From positions 310,001-374,000 of the forward strand of contig CAZPUQ010000001.1 of NCBI GenBank assembly GCA_964589785.1: a stretch of DNA of 64,000 bases. Reading direction: 5' to 3'. The notes under the pieces were generated by a model that saw only the letters and a list, made by a program, of their open reading frames with translations, was not told the origin of the DNA and searched no databases. The first letter of the stretch is position 1, and each line of letters starts with the position of its first letter. The DNA comes from JAGVSR01 sp964589785 (GTDB taxonomy: Bacteria; Pseudomonadota; Alphaproteobacteria; Rhizobiales; Hyphomicrobiaceae). Made by a program: the position numbers and the translations under genes. Shown here one piece after another: positions 45,489-54,314 of the stretch.

Positions 45489-46760
45489 TTACGTCCGCCC
45501 GACGGCGCGCCAGCCGATGTCGCGGCGATAGAACCCGCCCGGCCAGTCGATACGGCCGAGCGCCTCGTAGGCCCGCTTCTGCGCCTCCGCCACGGTCGCT
45601 CCGCGCGCGGTGACGGTGAGCACGCGGCCGCCGTCCGCCAGCAGGCGACCCTCGACGGCCTTGGTTCCGGCGTGGAAGGTCTCGACGCCATCGACGGCGC
45701 GAGCTCTTTCAAGACCCTTGATCTCGGTGCCCTTCAGCGGCGTGCCGGGGTAGCCCTCCGCCGCATAGACGACGGTGAGCGCTGCGTCCTTGGACCAGGC
45801 GAGGTCGACGGAATCGAGCGTGCCGTCGGCGGTCGCGATCATGGCGGCGAGGAGGTCGGAGGCGAGCCGCATCATGAGGACCTGCGTCTCGGGATCGCCG
45901 AAGCGGACGTTGTACTCGATGAGCTTGGGTCCTTCCGCCGTGATCATGAGGCCCGCGAACAGCACGCCCTTGAACGGCGTGCCGCGGGCGGCCATCGCGG
46001 CGACCGTGGGGCGGACGATCTCGCGCATCGTGCGCTCGGTCATCTCCGGCGTCATGACGGCCGCCGGTGAATAGGCGCCCATGCCGCCCGTGTTGGGGCC
46101 CGTGTCGCCCTCGCCGACGCGCTTGTGGTCCTGCGCCGAGGCCATGGCGAGCACGTATTGCCCGTCGCACAGCGCAAAGAAGCTCGCTTCCTCGCCGTCG
46201 AGGAAGTCCTCGATGACCACTTCCGAGCCCGCCGCGCCGAACGAGCCGCCAAAGCACGCGTCGATGGCCGCCTCGGCCTCGGCCTGCGTCGCCGCGATGA
46301 CGACGCCCTTGCCGGCGGCGAGCCCGTCCGCCTTGATGACGATCGGCATCACCCGGGTTTCCAGGAAGGCCTTTGCCGCGGCGGCGTCCGTGAAGCGACC
46401 GTAGGCGGCGGTCGGGATGCCGTGCTCGCGGCACAGATCCTTGGTGTAACCCTTCGATCCTTCGAGTTGCGCGGCTTGCCGCGAGGGGCCGAAGTGCTTG
46501 ATCCCCGCTGCGGCGAGCGCGTCCGTCAGGCCGCCGACCAGCGGCGCCTCGGGACCGACGACGACGAACGACACGTCGCGCTCGCGGCAGAAAGCAATGA
46601 CGGCGGCGTGATCGGATGCGTCGAGCGCCACGCAGGTTGCCACCTCCGCGATGCCCGGGTTGCCGGGGGCGCAATAGAGCTTTGTGAGGAGCGGACTCTG
46701 GGCGATCTTCCAGGAGAGCGCATGCTCGCGGCCGCCCGACCCGATGAGGAGGACATTCAT
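45489..46760 (-). CDS. purD: Phosphoribosylamine-glycine ligase
   Basis: ATP-grasp enzyme that makes GAR from phosphoribosylamine and glycine, the second step of purine synthesis. 423 residues. The start block NVLLIGSGGREHALSWKI, FVVVGPEAPL, IKADGLAAGKGVVIA and FLDGEEASFFALCDG are all standard, as are EYNVRFGDPETQ metal ligands. ATG 46758-46760 is used, with TTG 46769 as an in-frame alternative. It is convergent with the copper-storage gene. Confidence 0.97.
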   Translation of the reverse strand: MNVLLIGSGGREHALSWKIAQSPLLTKLYCAPGNPGIAEVATCVALDASDHAAVIAFCRERDVSFVVVGPEAPLVGGLTDALAAAGIKHFGPSRQAAQLEGSKGYTKDLCREHGIPTAAYGRFTDAAAAKAFLETRVMPIVIKADGLAAGKGVVIAATQAEAEAAIDACFGGSFGAAGSEVVIEDFLDGEEASFFALCDGQYVLAMASAQDHKRVGEGDTGPNTGGMGAYSPAAVMTPEMTERTMREIVRPTVAAMAARGTPFKGVLFAGLMITAEGPKLIEYNVRFGDPETQVLMMRLASDLLAAMIATADGTLDSVDLAWSKDAALTVVYAAEGYPGTPLKGTEIKGLERARAVDGVETFHAGTKAVEGRLLADGGRVLTVTARGATVAEAQKRAYEALGRIDWPGGFYRRDIGWRAVGRT

Positions 46761-46835
46761 GCGGCTCAAGTGCTACGGCCGCCGTTGAAGGTCAAGGGCT
46801 CCCGGTGGCGCCGATAGCGCTGGAGGGGCGAGGGC

Positions 46836-47237
46836 CTACTTCAACGTGTTGAGAAAGTCGACGATCGCCTTGCGGTCGCCCGCGTCATTGAGGCCGGCGA
46901 AGGTCGCCATGTTGCTGCCGGGGAAGACTGCGTTCGGGTTGGCGATGAACTTGTCCATGGTCTCGTCGTTCCAGACGAGGCTCGTGGTCTCAAAGCCGGG
47001 CGAATACTGGTAGCCCTCGACGTCGCCGGCCTTGCGGCCCATCACGCCGTGCAGGGACGGCCCCAGCCGGTTGTCGCCCGGCTGGATGGAGTGGCAGGTG
47101 CGGCAATGGTTGTTGAAGGCGACCTTCGGGTCCTTGCCGTCGGGGGCGCCGGTCGTCGCAATCGCGGCAGCGGTCACGAAAGAGCCGGCAACGAGCGCGA
47201 AACCTGTCCAGCGCAGGGCAAATCCGATCGTGGTCAT
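46836..47237 (-). CDS. Class I cytochrome c, membrane-anchored or exported
   Basis: A 133-residue c-type cytochrome. The heme site is CRTCH at residues 45-49, and the axial methionine is in FPGSNMATF near residue 110. An N-terminal hydrophobic segment (TGFALVAGSFVTAAAIATTG) is a signal peptide or membrane anchor; no clear cleavage site is seen, as in alphaproteobacterial cytochrome c552/CycM. Conserved GPSLHGVMGRKAG follows the heme. ATG 47235-47237 follows GGGAG. It probably shuttles electrons to an oxidase. Confidence 0.92.
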   Translation of the reverse strand: MTTIGFALRWTGFALVAGSFVTAAAIATTGAPDGKDPKVAFNNHCRTCHSIQPGDNRLGPSLHGVMGRKAGDVEGYQYSPGFETTSLVWNDETMDKFIANPNAVFPGSNMATFAGLNDAGDRKAIVDFLNTLK

Positions 47238-47397
47238 GCGATCGCTCCCTGTGTGTTCTAGCGTTCAAAGGGCTAACGCCGCATCCCGCGGCAGGTTCCA
47301 CCTGCACTCTCGCTGGCAGGCTTCGTCTGCGCCGGCTGTTGCCGCCGGGACAAGGCCGCTATAGTCCGCGCCCGACTCTTCAAGGAGCCCGTAGGCC

Positions 47398-48924
47398 GTG
47401 GCCGATCTCACTCCGCAACCCTTGCGCAATGCGCCGGAATTCTCCGTCTCCGAGCTCGCGAGCGCCATCAAGCGCACGCTGGAGGACGGATTCGGCCACG
47501 TCCGGCTGCGCGGCGAGGTCTCAAGCTTTCGCGGGCCGCACCCTTCGGGCCATTGCTACTTCACGCTAAAGGATGACAAGGCGCGCATCGACGCCGTCGT
47601 GTGGAAGAGCGCCTGGGGCCGTCTCAAGGTGAAGCCCGAGGAGGGAATGGAGGTCATCGTCACCGGCAAGGTGTCGTCCTTCCCGGGATCGTCGAAGTAC
47701 CAGATCGTCATCGAGGCCCTGGAGCCCGCCGGCGCCGGCGCGCTGATGGCCCTCTACGAGGAGAAGAAGCGACGGCTCGCCGCCGAGGGCCTGTTCGACG
47801 CGGCGCGCAAGAAGCCGCTGCCGTTCCTGCCCCGCGTCGTGGGCATCGTCACGTCACCGACGGGCGCCGTCATCCGCGATATGCTGCATGGCTTCGCCGA
47901 GCGCTTTCCCGCGCACGTCGTCGTCTGGCCTGTGCCGGTGCAAGGCGAAGGCAGCGCGGGAAAGGTCGCGGCCGCCATCCGCGGCTTCAATGCGCTCGCG
48001 CCCGGCGGTCCCGTGCCGCGCCCGGACGTGATCATCGTCGCGCGCGGCGGCGGCAGCCTCGAGGACCTCTGGGGCTTCAACGAGGAGATCGTGGTGCGGG
48101 CGGCGGCGGCGAGCGCCATTCCGCTCATCTCCGCGGTCGGCCACGAGACGGACTGGACGCTCATCGATCTCGTCGCGGACGCGCGCGCACCAACGCCGAC
48201 GAAGGCCGCCGAATGGGCGGTGCCGAAGCACTCGCAGTTGATGGCCGACGTCTCCGACCGTAGAGAGCGGCTGCGGATTGCGAGCCGCCGCCTGATCGAG
48301 GCGGCGCGGACGCATCTGAAGGCCGCCGCTCGCGGCCTGCCCCGCGCCGAGGACCTGATCGCGATGCCGCGCCAGCGCTTCGATGCGGCCGAGCAGCGCC
48401 TCGCGCGCGCCCTCCTGGCGAACACGAGGGCGCATGCGATGCGCCAGATGCGGATCGCGGCCCGGCTCCAGCCCCGCCTGCTGGCCGGCCTTGTCGAGCG
48501 GCGCGACCGGCGCCTGATGGACGGCTTCGCGCGGGCGCGTGCGGCGATGGCCCGGATCGCGGGCGAGCGGCGCTCGCGCTTCGAGCGCATCGGCGGGCGC
48601 CTGCGCGTGGAGGCGCTGGCGAACCGCCTCGACCAGAAGCGCCGCGCGCTCGAGGCGCAGGGAAAGCTCCTGGCCTCGCTCAGCTACCAGGGCGTGCTGG
48701 CGCGCGGCTTCGCGATCGTGCGGGACGGGACCGGCGCCATGGTGCGCGCGTCCGCCGGGCTCGTCGCCGGCATCGCGCTCGAGATCGAGTTCGCCGACGG
48801 CCGCACGCCGGTCGAGGTCACCGGCCAAGCCGCCGGGCGCTCGCCAGCCTCTCCGTCGCCCGGCGGGGCTGCAGGACCTCCGCGCAAGCGTGACGGCGGC
48901 CCATCTCAGGGCTCGCTTTTTTGA
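47398..48924 (+). CDS. xseA: Exodeoxyribonuclease VII large subunit
   Basis: Large subunit of the single-strand exonuclease ExoVII. 508 residues: an N-terminal OB-fold (VSELASAIKRTLEDGFGHVRLRGEVSSFRGPHPSGHCYFTLKDD in outline, residues about 16-55), the catalytic domain with GIVTSPTGAVIRDML, DVIIVARGGGSLEDLWGFNEE and SAVGHETDWTLIDLVADARAPTPT, and a coiled-coil rich in Arg/Ala (about 280-430). The start is GTG 47398 with AAGGAG ten bases upstream. The small subunit gene xseB is not next to it. The Pro/Gly/Ser C-tail is unordered. Confidence 0.97.
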   Translation: MADLTPQPLRNAPEFSVSELASAIKRTLEDGFGHVRLRGEVSSFRGPHPSGHCYFTLKDDKARIDAVVWKSAWGRLKVKPEEGMEVIVTGKVSSFPGSSKYQIVIEALEPAGAGALMALYEEKKRRLAAEGLFDAARKKPLPFLPRVVGIVTSPTGAVIRDMLHGFAERFPAHVVVWPVPVQGEGSAGKVAAAIRGFNALAPGGPVPRPDVIIVARGGGSLEDLWGFNEEIVVRAAAASAIPLISAVGHETDWTLIDLVADARAPTPTKAAEWAVPKHSQLMADVSDRRERLRIASRRLIEAARTHLKAAARGLPRAEDLIAMPRQRFDAAEQRLARALLANTRAHAMRQMRIAARLQPRLLAGLVERRDRRLMDGFARARAAMARIAGERRSRFERIGGRLRVEALANRLDQKRRALEAQGKLLASLSYQGVLARGFAIVRDGTGAMVRASAGLVAGIALEIEFADGRTPVEVTGQAAGRSPASPSPGGAAGPPRKRDGGPSQGSLF

Positions 48925-49037
48925 TCGGCACCGCGCCGCGCCCGGCCCGGACTTGCCGCGGCCGGCGCAGGACCCTAGACATAGGCCAATCGGTCCGGCC
49001 GGCGGACGAACGGCGGCGTTGCGCAAGGAAAACGGCA

Positions 49038-49262
49038 ATGAACAGGCTCGAAAGATTGTTCAGCGGGGGAACGGAAGCGCGCGTGCGCTATCTTGCTGGC
49101 GAGTTCGAGGTTCTGTCGGCAGGCGACTATGTCCGCTGTGCCGTCACCGGCGCCCGCATCGACCTGCCGAACCTCAAATACTGGAGCGTCGAGCTGCAGG
49201 AGCCTTACGCGTCGGCCGAGATTTCGATGCAGCGCTATCTGGAGACGAATCCCGACGCGTGA
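49038..49262 (+). CDS. DUF2093 domain protein
   Basis: A 74-residue protein of a small family found in alphaproteobacteria, function unknown. The core is ARVRYLAGEFEVLSAGDYVRCAVTG then IPLxxLKYWSVELQEPY-like residues (IDLPNLKYWSVELQEPY here). ATG 49038 follows AAGGA by eight bases. In relatives this gene lies beside lpxK; here its 3' end overlaps convergent lpxK by 28 bp. Confidence 0.85.
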   Translation: MNRLERLFSGGTEARVRYLAGEFEVLSAGDYVRCAVTGARIDLPNLKYWSVELQEPYASAEISMQRYLETNPDA

Positions 49263-50317
49263 GGCCTTACGTCAGGTCCCTGGCGCGGGCGCTGTGAAAG
49301 GACAGCCAAGACCCGTGCGATGAGGAGATCGGCGTCCCCTTCGGCGAACGCGAGCGCGACCGGCACCGTCCGCGAGGCGTGCCTGAGGGCGCCCACGGCT
49401 CCCTCCGCGCCGGCAAGCCGCACGTAGTCCTTCTCCGTCGTAACGAGGGTTGCGTCGAGCGCTGCGGCCTCGGCGAGGAGGGCGGACGCGTCGCCATCGC
49501 TGAAGGCATGGTGATCGGGGAACGAGCGCGTCTGAATGCGTTCGCCGCCGAGGCGGTCGACGAGCCCGTAGAACCGCTGCGGATGGCCGATGCCCGCATA
49601 GGCGAGCACGCGGCGGCCGGGGAGCCACGCCACGTCGCCGCAAGGTTCGGCCGCCGCGCACAGGACGGGCCCCTTGAAGCGCTCGGCGGCCAGCCGCTCG
49701 CTGAGCGCCTCGCGCTCGGCCGCGGTCCCGTTGACGACGACGACGTCCGTGCAGCGAAGCTGTGCCCCGAGCGGCGCGCGCAGCGGTCCGGCGGGGATGA
49801 TGCGGCCGTTGCCGAGCGCGCGCCGGCCATCGACGACGGCGATGACGAGGTCCTTGGCCAGGGCCGGGTTCTGCAGCCCGTCGTCCATGAGCACGACATC
49901 GGCCGACGGAACCTCCGACGCGATGGCCTGTGCGCCCGCCGCACGGTCCGGCGCCACCATGACGGGCGTGGTGCGGGCGAGCAGCAGGGCCTCGTCGCCC
50001 ACATCGCGGGCCGTGTGGCGGCTTACGTCGACGAGCGTCGGATCGCGCGCGGCGGCGCCGTAGCCGCGGGTGAGGATCACGGGCGACCGGCCGATCCGCT
50101 TCAGGGCGGCGGCGAGAAAGAGAGCGAGCGGCGTCTTGCCCGTGCCGCCCGCCGTGAAATTTCCGATGCAGACGACCGGGTGCGCGCTGCGGTGGGCCGG
50201 CGGGCGCTCGAGGCGGCGGCGGGCGACGGCTCCGTAGATCGCGGCGGCCGGCGCGAGCGCGCGGGCGGTGAGCGAGGGATCGGCGGCATACCACCAGGCC
50301 GGCTCACGAAGCGGCAC
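49235..50317 (-). CDS. lpxK: Tetraacyldisaccharide 4'-kinase
   Basis: Inner-membrane kinase that phosphorylates the lipid A disaccharide precursor at the 4' position. 360 residues. The P-loop is GNFTAGGTGKTP (residues 52-63); the N-terminal amphipathic region REPAWWYAADPS, MDDGLQNP (about residue 144, DxD-type) and TEKDYVRL are family marks. The start is GTG 50315-50317, overlapping the preceding gene by 14 bp, which implies coupled translation with the Kdo transferase. The C-tail extends past the end of convergent DUF2093. Confidence 0.94.
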   Translation of the reverse strand: MPLREPAWWYAADPSLTARALAPAAAIYGAVARRRLERPPAHRSAHPVVCIGNFTAGGTGKTPLALFLAAALKRIGRSPVILTRGYGAAARDPTLVDVSRHTARDVGDEALLLARTTPVMVAPDRAAGAQAIASEVPSADVVLMDDGLQNPALAKDLVIAVVDGRRALGNGRIIPAGPLRAPLGAQLRCTDVVVVNGTAAEREALSERLAAERFKGPVLCAAAEPCGDVAWLPGRRVLAYAGIGHPQRFYGLVDRLGGERIQTRSFPDHHAFSDGDASALLAEAAALDATLVTTEKDYVRLAGAEGAVGALRHASRTVPVALAFAEGDADLLIARVLAVLSQRPRQGPDVRPHASGFVSR

Positions 50318-52409
50318 GTTTCAGATCCCGTACGGCGGCGGCCGCGGCGAGGATGGGAGCGCCCTCGCTTGCGGCCATTTCCGCCTTTACGTCCGAGGGC
50401 ACTGGGGTCGGGGCGGGCAGCAGGGCGAGGAGCGCCTGCGCGGTCTTGTCGAGCGCGCCGCCCATGTCCGCGAGCGTGCGCTCAGCCGCGGCCTGCATCG
50501 CGCGGCGGCGGGCCTCGTCCTGCAACAGCAGGAACGCCGTCTCGGCCAGATCGTCGGCGCCGGTCACGTCGGCGACGCCACTGGCTTTGCGCAGGGCGCC
50601 GTAAATGTCGGCGAAGTTGTGCGTGCTCGGCCCCGTCATCACGACGCAGTCGTGGCGAATGGCCTCGATGGGGTTCTGGCCGCCGTGGGCAACGAGCGAG
50701 CCGCCAAGAAACACTGCGCTGCCGAGCGCATAGAAAAGGCCGAGCTCTCCGATCGTGTCGGCGAGGTAGATATCTGTCTCGGGGCCGGGCTTCTGGCCGG
50801 CGGACCGCTGGGCGACGCGAAACCCGAGCGCCTTCAAATCCTCCGCGATGGCGGTGCCGCGCTCGGGATGCCGGGGCGCGATGATCGTGACCACGCCCTC
50901 CCGGCGTAGCCGCAGCCGGCGATGCGCCTCCGCGACGATCGTCTCCTCGCCGGGGTGCGTGCTCGCCGCGACGAGAAGCGGGCGAGCGCCGAAGACCGCG
51001 CGCAGGCGCTGCAGCTCCTCGCGCTCGACCGGCGGCGGCGGCGCGTCGATCTTGAGGTTGCCGGCATCGATCACGCGCGGCGCGCCCAGATGTGCGAAGT
51101 GGCGCGCCAGCTTGTCGCTCTGGGCGAGAACGATGGCGAACCGCCCGAAAAGCTGCTGCGCGAGCTTGCGGCGCCGCTTCCACCGCCGTCCGCTGCGCGC
51201 CGACATGCGGGCATTGACGAGCGCCAGCGGAATGCCGCGCGCCGAGGTGGACAGAATGAGGTTCGGCCAGATTTCGCTTTCCGTGAACACCGCCAGATCG
51301 GGACGCCAGTGATCGAGGAACTTGTGCGCGGCCTGCGGCGAATCGATCGGGGCGTACTGGTGAAGGGCGCGAGGGCCGAGGCGTGCGGCGGCGATGGCGG
51401 CCGATGTGACGGTGCCCGTCGTGACGAGGACGGAGATGTCCGGCCGTGCGGCGCAGAGCCGGTCGATGAGCGGCAGGACGGCGATGGTCTCCCCGACGCT
51501 TGCCGCGTGAACCCACGCGAGGAGTCCCTCGGGTCGCGGGCGGCGCGCTTCGCCGAGCCGTTCGGGCCGCCGCGACGGATCCTCCTTGCCGCGCTGGGCG
51601 CGGTAGTCGAGGACGCGCGGCGCGAGCGGAGCCAGAAGCCGCGTCAGCGACCGGTAGACCTTGAGGCCGAGACCCGCCTCCGGCGGCGGGATGGTCGGAT
51701 CGGCCGAGCGCGGCGTGGCGCGCTTGAGATCGGCGCCGACGAGCGCGTAAGCCCGCCGCGTGGCCTCGTTCAGCGCCGCCTCGACCGCTTGACGGATGCG
51801 CTCCAGCTCCTCGCCGGAGGCCTCGCGCGGCACGTGGATCGCCTCGCCGTAGACGAAGGCGAGGCGCGAATAGGGCAGGTTGATCGTCAGCCGGCTCCAG
51901 GTGTCGAGCGTGAGGAAACGCGAGGAGGCCACCGCAAGCGGCACGATCGGCCGGCCGCTGAGACGCGCGAGCGTGACGATGCCCTCGCCGCAGCGGCGTG
52001 CGGGCCCAGGCGGCACGTCCGCCGTCATGACGAACGACTTTCCGTCGGCGAGGCATTGCAGCGCGGCGCGCAACGCGCTTGCTCCGCCGCGATCCTTCTT
52101 GCGCCGGCCGGCTCCCGCGCCGCGCACAAGCTCGACGCCGAGCGACTGCATCGTGGCGCCGATGAACTCCGCATCGCCGTGGCGCGCGACCATGGCGGCG
52201 ACAGGGACGTCGGGCCGGTGCATCGAGGCCATCATGAACTGGCCGTGCCACAAGCCGACGATGACGGGATGCTCCGCCGCGAGACGCTCCAGGATGCCGG
52301 GCGGCTCGGCGACGATCGACGAGGTGCGGTGGACGAGCCGGACGAGGCGGGCGAGCTGGCGCCCGGCGATGCGCCCGGCTCCAACCTTGCCTGACGGAAT
52401 TTGCGCCAT
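50304..52409 (-). CDS. waaA: DUF374 acyltransferase-like domain fused to Kdo transferase WaaA
   Basis: One 701-residue chain holds two usually separate proteins of lipid A/Kdo assembly. Residues about 1-225 are DUF374 (LpxJ-like acyltransferase relatives): GLWHGQFMMA, MVARHGDAEFIG, DGKSFVMTADVPPGP. After a Pro/Ala linker, residues about 250-680 are WaaA: VYRSLTRLLAPLAP, WVHAASVGETIAVLP (catalytic base Glu307), FTESEIWPNL, ASTHPGEE and GGQNPIEA. No start codon with a ribosome binding site separates the two and the frame has no stop, so fusion is the direct reading. ATG 52407-52409; a TTG lies ten codons upstream. lpxK follows, overlapping by 14 bp. Confidence 0.9.
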   Translation of the reverse strand: MAQIPSGKVGAGRIAGRQLARLVRLVHRTSSIVAEPPGILERLAAEHPVIVGLWHGQFMMASMHRPDVPVAAMVARHGDAEFIGATMQSLGVELVRGAGAGRRKKDRGGASALRAALQCLADGKSFVMTADVPPGPARRCGEGIVTLARLSGRPIVPLAVASSRFLTLDTWSRLTINLPYSRLAFVYGEAIHVPREASGEELERIRQAVEAALNEATRRAYALVGADLKRATPRSADPTIPPPEAGLGLKVYRSLTRLLAPLAPRVLDYRAQRGKEDPSRRPERLGEARRPRPEGLLAWVHAASVGETIAVLPLIDRLCAARPDISVLVTTGTVTSAAIAAARLGPRALHQYAPIDSPQAAHKFLDHWRPDLAVFTESEIWPNLILSTSARGIPLALVNARMSARSGRRWKRRRKLAQQLFGRFAIVLAQSDKLARHFAHLGAPRVIDAGNLKIDAPPPPVEREELQRLRAVFGARPLLVAASTHPGEETIVAEAHRRLRLRREGVVTIIAPRHPERGTAIAEDLKALGFRVAQRSAGQKPGPETDIYLADTIGELGLFYALGSAVFLGGSLVAHGGQNPIEAIRHDCVVMTGPSTHNFADIYGALRKASGVADVTGADDLAETAFLLLQDEARRRAMQAAAERTLADMGGALDKTAQALLALLPAPTPVPSDVKAEMAASEGAPILAAAAAVRDLKRAAS

Positions 52410-52435
52410 CGGTCTCACGAGCCTCGGCCACGTCG

Positions 52436-52463
52436 CCAAAAAACGGCCCGCGACGGCGGGCCC
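52436..52463 (-). terminator. Intrinsic terminator just upstream of the DUF374-WaaA start
   Basis: GGCCCGC (52445-52451) pairs with GCGGGCC (52456-52462), loop GACG, followed on the minus strand by G and six T residues. It lies about 27 nt upstream of the DUF374-WaaA ATG, on the same strand, so it should end transcripts that start upstream and enter the gene, unless it is regulated or belongs to a short RNA. Confidence 0.75.
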
Positions 52464-52700
52464 GATTCGGAAAAGCGCTGGCGTGCAGACCCTTGTGGGC
52501 GCCCATCCAAGCCCTCTTGTCTCAGGTTCCCGTAGCGAATATCAACCGAAATCATGCGTCAGTCGGCCCTTATCGACGGTCGGTTGGCCGCGTCGCTCTC
52601 AAGGCCGCAAGCCGCAGCATCACGCACCGCCAAGTGGGTCGGATCGAGTGGGCCTGATGCTGTCAACGCCTCTGATCCGAACGCCGGAACTTTCCTCCCG

Positions 52701-53438
52701 ATGCAGAGCCGGATGAAACGCTTCAAGCGGGCGGTGCGCCGCAACGCCATGACCGCGCGGACGGCCGTGGCGGAATCTATGCCGTTGTCGGTTCGTCACG
52801 TATTTGCTCCGGCTATCCGCTATGCGGACATGTTGCTCTTCGATCATCTGTTCGTGCGCGTCCTGTTTCCGAACCGCCACAGATTGACCCGGCAAGCGTG
52901 GCGTGCCGCGCAGCCGTTGCCCCACCAGATCGCAACGATCAAGGCCCTCGGCGTGCGCACGGTCATCAATTTGCGCGGCAATGGCCAGACGACGACGGCG
53001 CAGCAGGAGCGCGCCGCCTGCGAGCGGCACGGCTTGGCCTATGTCGATTACCGGCTGCGCAGCCGCGACGCACCGACGCGCAAGGAGCTGCATGGACTGC
53101 GCGACATCTTCCGCCGGGTGGAGCACCCGATTCTGATCCACTGCAAATCCGGCGCCGACCGCGTCGGACTTGCGAGCACGCTCTACCTGCATCTCGTCGA
53201 GGGCGTCCCGATCGAGACGGCGCGGCGGCAGCTCGGCCTGCGCTATGGCCATATCCGTCAGGCGGACACCGGCATTCTGGATGCCTTCTTCGAGCGCTAT
53301 CTGGCCCATGCCGCGCGCGATCCGGTCGACTTTTTCGTCTGGGTCGACCAGCACTACGATCCGGCCGAGCTGCGGCGCACGTTCCGCAGCCAGGGCTGGG
53401 CCAACCGGATCGTCAGCGATCTCCTGCGGCGGGAGTGA
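52701..53438 (+). CDS. Dual-specificity/tyrosine phosphatase-like protein
   Basis: A 245-residue protein with the Cx5R phosphatase loop HCKSGADRVGLAS at residues about 151-163. The N-terminal region after residue 60 contains RQAWRAAQPLPHQIATIKALGVRTVINLRG, the general start of bacterial Tc-type DSPs that act on protein or phosphoinositide phosphates. A C-terminal basic tail is present. The start is uncertain: ATG 52701 and ATG 52713 are both possible, and none has a clear ribosome binding site. It is divergent from the DUF374-WaaA gene and convergent with the DUF4170 gene. Confidence 0.8.
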   Translation: MQSRMKRFKRAVRRNAMTARTAVAESMPLSVRHVFAPAIRYADMLLFDHLFVRVLFPNRHRLTRQAWRAAQPLPHQIATIKALGVRTVINLRGNGQTTTAQQERAACERHGLAYVDYRLRSRDAPTRKELHGLRDIFRRVEHPILIHCKSGADRVGLASTLYLHLVEGVPIETARRQLGLRYGHIRQADTGILDAFFERYLAHAARDPVDFFVWVDQHYDPAELRRTFRSQGWANRIVSDLLRRE

Positions 53439-53446
53439 GCCGCCCG

Positions 53447-53707
53447 CTAGAGGCCGTCCGTGCCGCGGCCGGCGGCACCGGGGTCGAGCAGGCGGTGCAG
53501 GTGCACGATGAAATAGCGCGTCAGGGCGTTGTCGACGGTCCGCTGAGCCGCCGCCTTCCAGGCCGCGTGCGCTTCGGCGTAGTTGGGGTACACGCCGACG
53601 ATGTCGAGCGCGTGCAGATCGCGGAACGTCAGACCATCGAGCGATTCGAGCTCGCCCCCGAAGACGAGGTGAAGGAGTTGCTTGGGTGGCGGCGATTTCT
53701 TGGACAT
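53447..53707 (-). CDS. DUF4170 domain protein
   Basis: An 86-residue protein of a family of alphaproteobacteria with unknown function. The conserved core is LHLVFGGELESLDGLTFRDLHALDIVGVYP (in outline), then YAEAHAAWKAAAQRTVDNA and YFIVHLHRLLDP. It usually lies near the kdo/lipid A genes; here it is about 1 kb upstream of that operon on the same strand, with a phosphatase gene between. Its stop is 9 bp from the convergent phosphatase stop. Confidence 0.85.
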   Translation of the reverse strand: MSKKSPPPKQLLHLVFGGELESLDGLTFRDLHALDIVGVYPNYAEAHAAWKAAAQRTVDNALTRYFIVHLHRLLDPGAAGRGTDGL

Positions 53708-54003
53708 CGAAGAAGGTTTCCGTTGAACCGAACGAGCGGGCCGCGGCCGCCCCGAGGGGCATGCTCTTTTGACGGGGCTCGACCTTGCCCGAGCGCGTCG
53801 GGAGAGCGCAATCGCGCCATCCGCCGCGCCGCGGTCGGCAGACCGCTGGAGCGATGACAGATGACATGACAGAGAAGGACGTGAGTCGGATTGGTTGAGG
53901 TCTAGGGCCGGGGCCGAAGCAGGACAACGGAGCGCGGCCCAGGGCGGGCGCCCGATCGTGGTCGCCGAGCCCCGCGCTCACGTCGCGCGCGGGCCGCGAT
54001 CGC

Positions 54004-54102
54004 CTACTTTTCCAGCACGGTGAGTTCCAGCCCCACGATCAACGCGAGGAGCAGCATCACCAGAACCCACAACGCGACGGCTTCCAGACGAGGTTCGGTC
54101 AT
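54004..54102 (-). CDS. 32-residue single-span membrane peptide
   Basis: Encodes MTEPRLEAVALWVLVMLLLA followed by LIVGLELTVLEK. A charged N-terminus, one continuous hydrophobic helix (about residues 8-26) and a charged C-terminus make a typical small membrane protein. The ATG (54100-54102) follows AAGGAGGAGGCG, a near-ideal ribosome binding site. It does not match KdpF, CydX or other small subunits I know, and no partner gene lies next to it: the divergent acyl-CoA synthetase and the DUF4170 gene flank it. Function is unknown. Confidence 0.6.
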   Translation of the reverse strand: MTEPRLEAVALWVLVMLLLALIVGLELTVLEK

Positions 54103-54314
54103 CGCCTCCTCCTTGGAAAAGACACGCATTGCCGTTGGCAAGCTTACACCCTGGACCCGGAAAGTCTAAGGGATTCTCCTTGTCGCCCCCCGTTGCCCCC
54201 GGCTGAATCGTGGCGCGCGCCGCGGCCGGCGCGCCGGCTGCTGCCGTTTGCGCGCGCCTCAGCAATTGTCTAGCGTCGGCCCGTTCACGCCTCGAGAAGG
54301 TTGCGCGAAACCCG

